A stretch of DNA of 64,000 nucleotides from Planctomycetaceae bacterium (GTDB lineage Bacteria; Planctomycetota; Planctomycetia; Planctomycetales; Planctomycetaceae), in NCBI GenBank assembly GCA_024742875.1, contig JANSXP010000009.1, positions 1 through 64,000 on the forward strand, given 5' to 3'. The stretch's first letter is position 1, and the number at the start of each line of letters is the position of its first letter. The notes beneath the pieces were generated by a model, which was not told the origin of the DNA, searched no databases, and saw nothing but the letters and a program-made list of their open reading frames with translations. The translations under genes were made by a program, and so were the position numbers. Shown in pieces: positions 50,926 to 59,275 of this stretch.

Positions 50926-52287
50926 TCACGAGACTGTCGTCGACCTGTCTGCACGACGAGGTCGCTGAGGACGAACCTGCTCCAGAAGCATTCGCACGAG
51001 GTCTTCCCGTGTGATTCCCGCGGACTCCGCATGAAACGTCGTGGCGATGCGATGTCTGAGCACCGGAGCCGCGACCGCCGCAATGTCACCGGTCGTCACA
51101 TGCAGTCGGCCACGCAGCACGGCCCGCGCCTTGGCGGACATCACCAAAGCAATGCCCGCACGGGGACCGGCCCCCCAGCCCACCATTTCCTTCACAAAAT
51201 CGGGCGCGGTGGATCCGGCTGGTCGCGTGGCCTGCACGAGATCCCGCGCGTATCGAATCACGTGGTCTGCCGCGGGAACCCTGCGAACGGTCTGCTGAAG
51301 ATGAACAATCTGGCGGGCATTGAGTACCGTTTCAAGCTGCACGGACTGCTGCGACGTGGCCTGCCGGATGATCTGAAACTCATCGTCAGAACAGGGGTAG
51401 TCCAGCAACACATTGAACAGGAACCGATCGAGCTGCGCTTCGGGCAGCGGGTACGTTCCTTCCTGCTCGATCGGATTGCGGGTGGCCATCACAAAAAACG
51501 GAGCCGGCAGTTTCATCGTCTTCCCCGCCACCGAAACATGTCGTTCCTGCATGGCTTCCAGCAGCGCCGCCTGTGTTTTCGGTGGGGCGCGGTTGATCTC
51601 GTCGGCCAGAACCATGTTGCTGAAGATGGGACCTTCCACAAACTGAAACTGACGCGTTCCGGTCGTGCGATCTTCCTGCAGGACTTCGGTCCCGGTGATA
51701 TCGGCCGGCATCAGATCCGGCGTAAACTGGATGCGTCGGAACTCAAGGTCCAGCACCCGCGCTACACTGTCGACCAGGAGCGTCTTGGCCAGGCCCGGAA
51801 CACCAGTCAACAACACGTGTCCGCGGCAGAAAACAGAAATCAGGACCTGTTCCACGACGTCCTGCTGACCAACAATCACCTCGGACAGCTGTGCACTGAT
51901 CTGCCGACTGGCTTCCCGCAGGATTCCCACGGCCCGCAGGTCATCTGAGGAAGGTCGGCCAGACGGCTGGCCTCGATCCTCGTGGCGGCCTCGATCCTCG
52001 TGGCGGCCCCGATCCTCGCGGCTGCTCCGATCCTCGCGGTGCTGGGGGGATTCCGGACGTGCGGGCGAATCAGGAATGCCCTGATCCTGCGACAAGCCAT
52101 TCGAATCATTGGAATCAGTCGAATCAGTCGAAAAACCCGCTCCGGCAGGCAGATGGGCGGGCTGGACAACCGTCACATGGCCGCAGCGGCATTTGACGTT
52201 CCGTCCCACATTTTCGCTGCTGACTCGCCGGATCCGTCCGCAGGCCTCACACTGAATCGAGGCTTCCTGAAGGGCAGTCGTCTTCAT
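50926..52287 (-). CDS. MoxR-family AAA ATPase with N-terminal zinc-ribbon-like module
   Basis: VLLTGVPGLAKTLLVDSVARVL (Walker A), MVLADEINRAPPKTQAALLEAMQERHVSV (Walker B); N-term QCEACGRIRRVSSENVGRNVKCRCGH. Confidence 0.93.
   Translation of the reverse strand: MKTTALQEASIQCEACGRIRRVSSENVGRNVKCRCGHVTVVQPAHLPAGAGFSTDSTDSNDSNGLSQDQGIPDSPARPESPQHREDRSSREDRGRHEDRGRHEDRGQPSGRPSSDDLRAVGILREASRQISAQLSEVIVGQQDVVEQVLISVFCRGHVLLTGVPGLAKTLLVDSVARVLDLEFRRIQFTPDLMPADITGTEVLQEDRTTGTRQFQFVEGPIFSNMVLADEINRAPPKTQAALLEAMQERHVSVAGKTMKLPAPFFVMATRNPIEQEGTYPLPEAQLDRFLFNVLLDYPCSDDEFQIIRQATSQQSVQLETVLNARQIVHLQQTVRRVPAADHVIRYARDLVQATRPAGSTAPDFVKEMVGWGAGPRAGIALVMSAKARAVLRGRLHVTTGDIAAVAAPVLRHRIATTFHAESAGITREDLVRMLLEQVRPQRPRRADRSTTVS
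51971..52040. repeat. 18-bp in-frame tandem repeat (4 degenerate copies) in the MoxR linker, encoding (R/H)EDRG(R/S)
   Basis: gatcctcg occurs at 51975, 51993, 52011 and 52029. Confidence 0.9.
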
Positions 52288-52519
52288 GGGGATTTCCGTT
52301 TTTGCTCGGTACACTAAACAAACAGGACACAGACTGATCACGAGTCGTTGTCAGAAGACTGGTGTCCTGGCGAGCACAACTGTCACGATTTTTTTGAATC
52401 AACTTTCTGAGATGGCGAGACGTGAGCGTGACCGGAAACAACTTTGGGTCGTTGCCCCGATTTTTGAAATTTTCCCCGTGACGTTCGGCGTGCTGAGGAA
52501 ACCCTCTTCCTGACAACCT

Positions 52520-53134
52520 GTGTGGCCGGAAAAAAGCTTGCCTGACAACGAACAACTCACCCAGTGCGATCTGGCGGCGCGGATTCAGGACAATGAGCCT
52601 GGCGCGTTTGAAGAACTCGTGCGCACCTACCAGGCCGACGTTCGCATCATGACGCGACGTCATCTGGGGCGGACCGCAGCCGCGGAGGAAGTGGCTCAGG
52701 AAGTGTTTGTCCAGCTGTTCGGAAGCATTGGCGGGTTTCGTGGTGACAGCAGTCTTAAAACATGGATCCGCAGCGTGACCCGCAATCAGATACGCCTGCA
52801 CCTAAGAAACGAAACACGGCGTCTGCGAAGGACGGCAACCGTGGTGTCACCCGAACTGCTGGAGTCAGAGCAGGCGCTGCATGACCACGATCCGTTTCGA
52901 CTGGCCAGCGCAGAAAGCGAACTGGACGCTCTGCGGAACTGCCTTGAGCAGCTGGGAGAACGTCCGGGAAAAATTGTCCACGATTTTTACTTTCAAAGAC
53001 GATCGGCGGAATCCATCGCAGCCGACCAGCGGCAGTCAGCGGGCGCCATTCGGATGCTGCTGATGCGGGTCCGCAAACGACTGGGCGAATGTATCCGGTC
53101 TCAGATTCCTGACCACGAAAAGGCACTTCCATGA
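52520..53134 (+). CDS. ECF RNA polymerase sigma factor
   Basis: FEELVRTYQADVRIMTRRHLGRTAAAEEVAQEVFVQLFGSIGGFRGDSSLKTWIRSVTRNQIRLHLR. Confidence 0.92.
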   Translation: MWPEKSLPDNEQLTQCDLAARIQDNEPGAFEELVRTYQADVRIMTRRHLGRTAAAEEVAQEVFVQLFGSIGGFRGDSSLKTWIRSVTRNQIRLHLRNETRRLRRTATVVSPELLESEQALHDHDPFRLASAESELDALRNCLEQLGERPGKIVHDFYFQRRSAESIAADQRQSAGAIRMLLMRVRKRLGECIRSQIPDHEKALP

Positions 53135-54774
53135 CCAGTTCCTGCAATGGAATCCGCGAATTGTGGTGCCGCCAGCTGGCCGGTGGATCACTGAGCGATG
53201 ACGAAACACGGCAGCTCGATCAGTCAATCCGTGACCTGCCGGAGGTCGCCGCGGAACTGGGGGAGGACGCCACGTCGCACGCCTTGCTGCTGTCACTTTC
53301 CGATGTTCAGCAGACAGAAGAGGACTTCGTTCAGGCCGTGCTGGAAAGATCCCAGTCGGCTGCCGCCAGCCCTTCGGCAGACAATGAGCTCCCTTCCGAG
53401 CCGGCATCCGCATCACCACCCCCGAACAGCCACGGCGAACCGCTCCTGATTCCCGAGACTGCGATCCATTTGAGTCGCCGGCCGCAGAAACACTCACCAC
53501 CATGGCTGGCGCTGTCACTGACGCTGTTGCTGTTTGCCTGTCTGGGGGTGATGTTCTGGTTTCAGGATCGGAATGCGCCTCGGATCGTCGACACCGAGCC
53601 TGGGACACCGCCTCAGATGGACCACATCGCGCTCCCCAATCCGGCAGAAGATCTCCGCGAGAATGAATCTGATCAGAACACGGCCAGACCAGAATCGACA
53701 GATCTGGCAGCCCATCAGACCGAACTGGCACCGCCAGGACTGCCCGGTGACGAGCTAGCGCCACAGGTGGCAGATCAGGGAAATCGGCCGGGGATGACTC
53801 AGGCCCCAGAGCCACCTTTTCGCCGCAGAGACAAAGAGACGGACGTGGCGCCGCGGCAGGATGCCATGTTTGCGACACTGACGCGAGCTCAGTCTCCTGT
53901 CTGGGAAAGAGAAGACACTGTCGGCACACGGCTTGGCGATGAGGCGATTCGCCTGTTTGCCGGTGAGATTGAACTGACATTCGACGACGGAGCCGTCGTC
54001 ACGCTGGAAGGCCCCGTCGAGTTTCAGCCGCGTTCTTCCGGGCAGCTGCTGCTCAGGCGCGGACGACTGTCGGCCACCGTGCCGCAGCCCGCCATTGGAT
54101 TCACGGTCAAAACGCCGACGGCAGAAGTGGTGGACCTGGGCACAGAATTTGATGTCACCGTGAAGGAAACGGGCGCATCGGATGTGATTGTACGCAAAGG
54201 AGAAGTGGAAGTGGGCTCGTCACGACCGGACGGAGGCGGCCTGCGACGCTGGCGTCTGAAGCCCGAAGGCCTGAATCAGGCGGCCTTTCAGCCGGCGGCT
54301 GGGCCGGGTAGAGCGGGGCCCCTTTCTGCGACTGTGAAGGGTCGGGACGGGCAGTTTCGAGGTGTTATCTCGGTCAACGGCCGGTCGGCCGAGTTTCGTT
54401 CGGCGGCCGCTTTTCAAAGTGTGCGTGATCGGGTCCAGGCCGAATTCCAGACGTCACGCGAGAGTGCGCAGCAGCAGTGGCAGGAGTTTGTCGATTCGAT
54501 GCAGCAGAACATGCGTGGCTCCATGCGACTAAACGGCTCTGAGGTTCAGTTTGGCAGTATGCAGGACGTCATGAAACTGCACGACCAGATGCGACAGCAA
54601 CTCAATCAGGCCACCGGCAATTCGCCGCAGTCAAATTTTCGCGGTTCCATCAATGTGAATGGCCGGGTCCTGAATTTCACGTCCCGTGAAGAATATGAAG
54701 CGGCCCGGCGTGCGGCCTTTGGGTCAGCGGCCACATTCGGTGCCGGTGATGTGCTGAATCCCGGCAGTCGCTAA
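53131..54774 (+). CDS. FecR-domain transmembrane anti-sigma-like protein with repeated C-terminal motif
   Basis: 4-nt overlap with the sigma gene; TM LALSLTLLLFACLGVMFWF; FecR TPTAEVVDLGTEFDVTVKETGASDVIVRKGEVEV. Confidence 0.85.
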   Translation: MTSSCNGIRELWCRQLAGGSLSDDETRQLDQSIRDLPEVAAELGEDATSHALLLSLSDVQQTEEDFVQAVLERSQSAAASPSADNELPSEPASASPPPNSHGEPLLIPETAIHLSRRPQKHSPPWLALSLTLLLFACLGVMFWFQDRNAPRIVDTEPGTPPQMDHIALPNPAEDLRENESDQNTARPESTDLAAHQTELAPPGLPGDELAPQVADQGNRPGMTQAPEPPFRRRDKETDVAPRQDAMFATLTRAQSPVWEREDTVGTRLGDEAIRLFAGEIELTFDDGAVVTLEGPVEFQPRSSGQLLLRRGRLSATVPQPAIGFTVKTPTAEVVDLGTEFDVTVKETGASDVIVRKGEVEVGSSRPDGGGLRRWRLKPEGLNQAAFQPAAGPGRAGPLSATVKGRDGQFRGVISVNGRSAEFRSAAAFQSVRDRVQAEFQTSRESAQQQWQEFVDSMQQNMRGSMRLNGSEVQFGSMQDVMKLHDQMRQQLNQATGNSPQSNFRGSINVNGRVLNFTSREEYEAARRAAFGSAATFGAGDVLNPGSR

Positions 54775-54960
54775 CACTGTTATCACGGGACACACAACAT
54801 TTTGTGTCCGATATTCGGCCACGTTATGCGCCCGGCACGCGAGGCATTACGATGACGGTCCCTGCGGGACACCGACGCATGACTGTGCGCAGCAGCGGAC
54901 GACAGATACGCCTGGACATCCCGTGCCCTGAAACCTGCCGGACAGAACAGAGACCTCAGG

Positions 54961-56382
54961 ATGACAACCACAGGACAGACTCTCACGGCCGCCACCTTAC
55001 TGATCTCTGGTGTGCTGGCAGCCACTCCCGAATCTGCCGCGGCCGACGCGGCCAGGGCACAGCCGAATATTGTGCTCATCATGGCCGATGATCTGGGCTG
55101 GAAAGATCTGCACTGCTACGGCAACGAACGGCTGGATACTCCGCACATCGATCAGCTGGCGAAGGAGGGTCTGCTGTTCACAGACGCCTACTCCGCCGCA
55201 CCGGTGTGCACGCCGACCCGCGCGGCTCTGATGACGGGCGAATCTCCTGCGCGTCTGAACATCACCAATCACGCTGGCGGACACCCGCCCAATTTCGTCA
55301 AACCCGGCACCGATCTGGTCACACCAACGTGGCTGCGGCACCTGCCACTGGAACGGGTCACGCTGGCTGAGCAACTGAAAGAAGCGGGTTATGCCACCGG
55401 CTTCGTGGGCAAGTGGCACCTGTCACATCGTTCACCGTCCGATGAAAACGCTGCCAGCCTGCCCAGCGAACCGCAGCTGCGTCCCGAACATCAGGGCTTT
55501 GATATCAATCGAGGCGGATGTCGCTTTGGAGGACCGCCGAGCTATTTTGGTCCGTACCGAATTCCCAATCTGGTGGCCAAATCGGACGGCGAATATCTGC
55601 CGGATCGCTGTGCGGATGAGTGCGTGGAGTTCATTCACAGCGCCACCAGCAATCACGCGCCATTCTTTCTGTGCTGGTGGAATTACTCGGTGCATTATCC
55701 GTTTGAGGCGCCGCAGCAGCTGATTGACAGGTACGAGCAGAGAAAGGGGCCTGGCATCGAGAACCCGACCTACGCCGCGATGATTGAAGGCATGGATGCG
55801 TCGATCGGCAAACTGATGTCCGCTCTCGATCAACAGGGCCTGCGCGACAGCACACTGGTGGTCTTCACCTCCGATAACGGGCCATTTGCCGCCAACGTCA
55901 AACCACTGCGTGGTGAGAAGGGTTATCTGTACGAGGGAGGCATCCGCGTGCCGATGATTGTTCGCTGGCCCGGACGCGTGCGACCAGCCACGACATCCGT
56001 TCCCGTGGTGACCATGGACATCCATGCCACCATACTTGAGGCCGCCGGGCTGAAACCACACTCCTCCAACACCCCGGACGGTGTCTCCCTGATATCACTG
56101 CTGGAGGACAACGTTGCTCCGGATCGTGAGGCAATCACGTTTCACTATCCCAATTATGCGTTTCATAAGAAGAACCGAATGGCCAGCGCGATTCGCAGCG
56201 GCGATCACAAACTCATCTGGTTTTACGACAGCGACACCGTTGAGCTGTACGATTTGGCTGAGGATATTGGCGAGACGCAGAATCTGGCGGAACAACAGCC
56301 TCTGCTGGCCAGCCGACTGCTGGCCGAACTGCAATCTCAGTTGCGCAACGTGGGCGCCAGTCGGCCGCAAAAAGAACGCTAG
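54961..56382 (+). CDS. Arylsulfatase
   Basis: QPNIVLIMADDLGWKDLHCYGNERLDTPHIDQLA, PVCTPTRAALMTGESPAR, FVGKWHLSHRSP, FTSDNGPFA. Confidence 0.94.
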   Translation: MTTTGQTLTAATLLISGVLAATPESAAADAARAQPNIVLIMADDLGWKDLHCYGNERLDTPHIDQLAKEGLLFTDAYSAAPVCTPTRAALMTGESPARLNITNHAGGHPPNFVKPGTDLVTPTWLRHLPLERVTLAEQLKEAGYATGFVGKWHLSHRSPSDENAASLPSEPQLRPEHQGFDINRGGCRFGGPPSYFGPYRIPNLVAKSDGEYLPDRCADECVEFIHSATSNHAPFFLCWWNYSVHYPFEAPQQLIDRYEQRKGPGIENPTYAAMIEGMDASIGKLMSALDQQGLRDSTLVVFTSDNGPFAANVKPLRGEKGYLYEGGIRVPMIVRWPGRVRPATTSVPVVTMDIHATILEAAGLKPHSSNTPDGVSLISLLEDNVAPDREAITFHYPNYAFHKKNRMASAIRSGDHKLIWFYDSDTVELYDLAEDIGETQNLAEQQPLLASRLLAELQSQLRNVGASRPQKER

Positions 56383-56456
56383 ACATCGCTCACGGTGCAG
56401 ACTTTGAAGCACGCCTGTTGGGAAAAATGGATGTGCATGCCGGGCGCCTGTCGGAA

Positions 56457-57140
56457 TCACTCACGTGAAGCGGCAGCTCTTGCCTCCAATGAACTGCGTC
56501 GGCGAACGATACAGCAGGCAACGGCGAGCAAAGCCGCCATGACACCGAACTGCCCAGGCTCTGGCACAGCCGTCATCTGGTTCCTGTAAAAGCCGCTTTG
56601 ACTGGCATCCCCGGTGTCCAGAATGTGCACCTTTGCTCGCAGGGTGCTGTCCCCTTGCACTCCCAGGTCAAAGGAAGAGACAAGCAGTTTTTCGGAGTCG
56701 TGATCAATGAGAATCCGGCTCACCTCATCCGCACTGAACTTGTCGTGGGCCGAAGTTCGATACTCCACGCCCAGATCAAACCTGCCCACACCGTGTCGGG
56801 GCCCCACACGATCTTCTTTCTGCTCAAACTTCTTGACCGAAGGGCCTGACATGGCGGTGAAGCTCAGGTCGTCGATCGAGACGCCCGCCTGAAAGAAGTT
56901 GAAAAACAGACTCTTCAGCTTGTCGGTGTTTGTGGGCATCCCCGCCGTATCGACAGTCAGCTCCACGGCATTTCCCTCGGCACGCTGCTGAAATCGAATG
57001 CTGACGGCATCGTCTGGAATTTCTGCGCCTGATTCTGTAACGGGCGCACCGCCGATCTGAAAAATCAGATCGTCAGCAAGCGCCACATCAGTGACCAGGA
57101 GCAGGCAGGGCATTAGAAGCCGTCGTGGAAAATGATTCAC
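56457..57140 (-). CDS. PEP-CTERM sorting-domain protein
   Basis: C-terminus AVPEPGQFGVMAALLAVACCIVRRR; GTG 57140 gives VNHFPRRLLMPCLLLVTDVALADD leader. ORF to 57236 would overlap the putative promoter. Confidence 0.78.
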   Translation of the reverse strand: MNHFPRRLLMPCLLLVTDVALADDLIFQIGGAPVTESGAEIPDDAVSIRFQQRAEGNAVELTVDTAGMPTNTDKLKSLFFNFFQAGVSIDDLSFTAMSGPSVKKFEQKEDRVGPRHGVGRFDLGVEYRTSAHDKFSADEVSRILIDHDSEKLLVSSFDLGVQGDSTLRAKVHILDTGDASQSGFYRNQMTAVPEPGQFGVMAALLAVACCIVRRRSSLEARAAASRE

Positions 57141-57220
57141 AGCAGGGTTCTTTTCGGGGATGACAGGCAGGTGATGCTGGCGGTTACGCTTGCACGCCGC
57201 TCGCGTTGGGACTTCTGCAC

Positions 57221-57235
57221 GCAATGGCCATACCA
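57221..57235 (-). promoter_or_regulatory. Sigma54-like promoter on the - strand (TGGTAT-N5-TTGC) upstream of the PEP-CTERM gene
   Basis: + strand gcaatggccatacca; on the - strand TGGTATGGCCATTGC, with GG and GC at canonical spacing. Confidence 0.5.
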
Positions 57236-57304
57236 AACAACAAAGTCAGACGGCAATCGGCGCCCGCCCTTCAAAGAGGGGATTCGGTGAGCCGCGATCA
57301 CCTG

Positions 57305-57346
57305 GCCCCCCTGTAGAGTTTTCCGTGGCCAGACCGCCCCCCTGTA
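57305..57346. repeat. Two identical 11-mers GCCCCCCTGTA at 57305-57315 and 57336-57346 (31-bp spacing), candidate activator sites
   Basis: Direct reading; located between the two opposed sigma54-like promoters. Confidence 0.55.
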
Positions 57347-57399
57347 ACATTTACTGCGGGAATGTCGCAGGGGCGGCCGGAACAGACGGACCGAGCGAA

Positions 57400-57414
57400 T
57401 GGCACACGGGTTGC
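57400..57414 (+). promoter_or_regulatory. Sigma54 (-24/-12) promoter TGGCAC-acggg-TTGC
   Basis: Matches TGGCAC-N5-TTGC exactly; 39 bp between its end and the ATG at 57454; gaggt precedes the ATG. Confidence 0.75.
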
Positions 57415-57453
57415 GGAGGGAGAACCGCCCACCGTTCCTTCTTCGAGGTACTC

Positions 57454-58326
57454 ATGAAACGTTCTTTCTTTCCCGCCGCACTGATGGTGCCGCTCATCGC
57501 AATTCCGATTGCCATAGCGTCCACCGCCAGCGCTGCCGGCGATGTGATGGCTGCGCCACCGTCACCTGACTGGGGATCGCTGTCGGTCACCGCCCCCGTA
57601 TTTCCTCCATCCGTCAGGCAGGAACGTATCCAGAAGCGACGACTGCCCCGCCCGGCGGGCGCTCCAGCGGAGTCTTCGCTTGCCGTCTCGCCGGCCCCGC
57701 CAGTACGACTCAACCGCCTGTCGACTCCCGCCAACATCACGCAATCGGCAGGCCAGGTCACTACGTGGTTTGCTGCAGGGATCTGCAGTCTGCTGGCAAT
57801 TGTTGTCGCGTTATTGATTGACGCACTGCGCCCCGCTCCGTCGGACAAACGTCTGACACTTACACCGGATGACACCCAGCTTCCGTCTCTCACTCCCACC
57901 GCCGTCGCCGTGGAGCAGTCGGCTGCCGATGCAAACGAACTCTCGACAGCAAACGACAGGGCTCCGCAGCGACCTCCCAGAATCTACCGCTTCGATCCTC
58001 AGGTTCTGACGACCGCAGATGGCGCGTCCGTACTGGTGACATGCCGCCTGATCGTGGAACGTCCCCCGGGAGCCGTGCAGTCAATGCCGGATGCGAATGT
58101 CTTTTCCTGGTATCTTCGCTGGGCGGTCAGTACGTCGAACAGCACACAGGCTCAGTCGTCCGAGGATCACGTGAGCAAACAAATGATGCGACTGGCCGAG
58201 GCGGAATTTCTGCTCAAGGGCATCGTCATCCGGACCATTCAAACCACCGTGACAGCCGTCGCCTCATCCCGTCCGTCCACCCCCGTCCATCCCGAGCAGA
58301 TGATCAAGGAACTATGCGCAAACTGA
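57454..58326 (+). CDS. Hypothetical membrane protein, first gene of putative sigma54 operon
   Basis: MKRSFFPAALMVPLIAIPIAIASTASAAG leader; TM TTWFAAGICSLLAIVVALLIDAL; no recognised domain. Confidence 0.7.
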   Translation: MKRSFFPAALMVPLIAIPIAIASTASAAGDVMAAPPSPDWGSLSVTAPVFPPSVRQERIQKRRLPRPAGAPAESSLAVSPAPPVRLNRLSTPANITQSAGQVTTWFAAGICSLLAIVVALLIDALRPAPSDKRLTLTPDDTQLPSLTPTAVAVEQSAADANELSTANDRAPQRPPRIYRFDPQVLTTADGASVLVTCRLIVERPPGAVQSMPDANVFSWYLRWAVSTSNSTQAQSSEDHVSKQMMRLAEAEFLLKGIVIRTIQTTVTAVASSRPSTPVHPEQMIKELCAN

Positions 58327-59087
58327 ACTACGAACGCGACCATTTTCGCCGCGGCATCGCGATCGCACTGCGGCAACGTATCAGTCAGTGCCTAACCGCT
58401 CTGGCCAGACGCACGGTATCGGGAAACTGGACAGGTCGTCCGGGATACCTGCTCGCCATCGCCGCCGCCCCGCTGTTGACAGCCATGCTGCTGCAGTCCC
58501 AGCAACAGGCACCGCAGGAGCTGCTGTTTCGTGACCAGGCGGGCCAGTTGCGTTTGCGAATTGGGATGTCGGAAGACACCACCGGCGAACGGGTTCCCGC
58601 CGTCGCCTTCTATGACAGCGATGGCGATACCGAAGTGATGACTCTGGCGGTCAGCAGCGATGGCCCCGAGGTTCGCCTTGTCTGTACGGAAGGCGAAATT
58701 CGACTGGCAGGATCCGATGCCCCGCAGGTCGCGTTGCTGGATCAGCAGGGGCGTCCCAGGTTTGAAGTGTCGACCGGTCCGAATGGCAGCATGGTCAGCC
58801 TGAGTGACCGCCGTGGACTGCCGCGCGTTTGCCTGGCCGACGGCCAGCGGGACATCGCCGGTATGGTCATTGGCGACAGTTCAGGCGGGGCCCGGGCGGG
58901 CGTTTTTGTAGGCACTGACGGCCCGACTGTGCTGTTGAGAGACGCTCAGCAAAACTCTCGAGTCTTCCTCAGCGTGGACAACACGGGGGGACGCATAACC
59001 ACCCTCGACTCGCAGGGAAATCCTCGCGATTTTCACCAGGCTGGCACAAACGTCTCCCCGGCACTGACGGCGGAGCGAACTCAGTGA
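58314..59087 (+). CDS. Hypothetical single-TM protein with degenerate beta-strand repeats
   Basis: Overlaps upstream gene by 13 nt; TM YLLAIAAAPLLTAMLL; repeated V.LLD..G.PR / V.L.D.RG.PRV / VLLRDAQQNSRVFL. Confidence 0.7.
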   Translation: MRKLNYERDHFRRGIAIALRQRISQCLTALARRTVSGNWTGRPGYLLAIAAAPLLTAMLLQSQQQAPQELLFRDQAGQLRLRIGMSEDTTGERVPAVAFYDSDGDTEVMTLAVSSDGPEVRLVCTEGEIRLAGSDAPQVALLDQQGRPRFEVSTGPNGSMVSLSDRRGLPRVCLADGQRDIAGMVIGDSSGGARAGVFVGTDGPTVLLRDAQQNSRVFLSVDNTGGRITTLDSQGNPRDFHQAGTNVSPALTAERTQ

Positions 59088-59275
59088 ACGTTGGATTTTT
59101 GCACCCATGATGCCGTTTGCAGACTTTGTGTGTCGCTTCGTATCCGGTCGACCTTTGCTCCTCTGCCAAACGTGCAGCAATCAGCTTGATCCTCAAGAAA
59201 ATGGTGGAAAACCCCCACAATACTCCTTGGCAGTTTCTGATGCGTTCTACGCTTCTATCAGACAAGGAGTACGAT

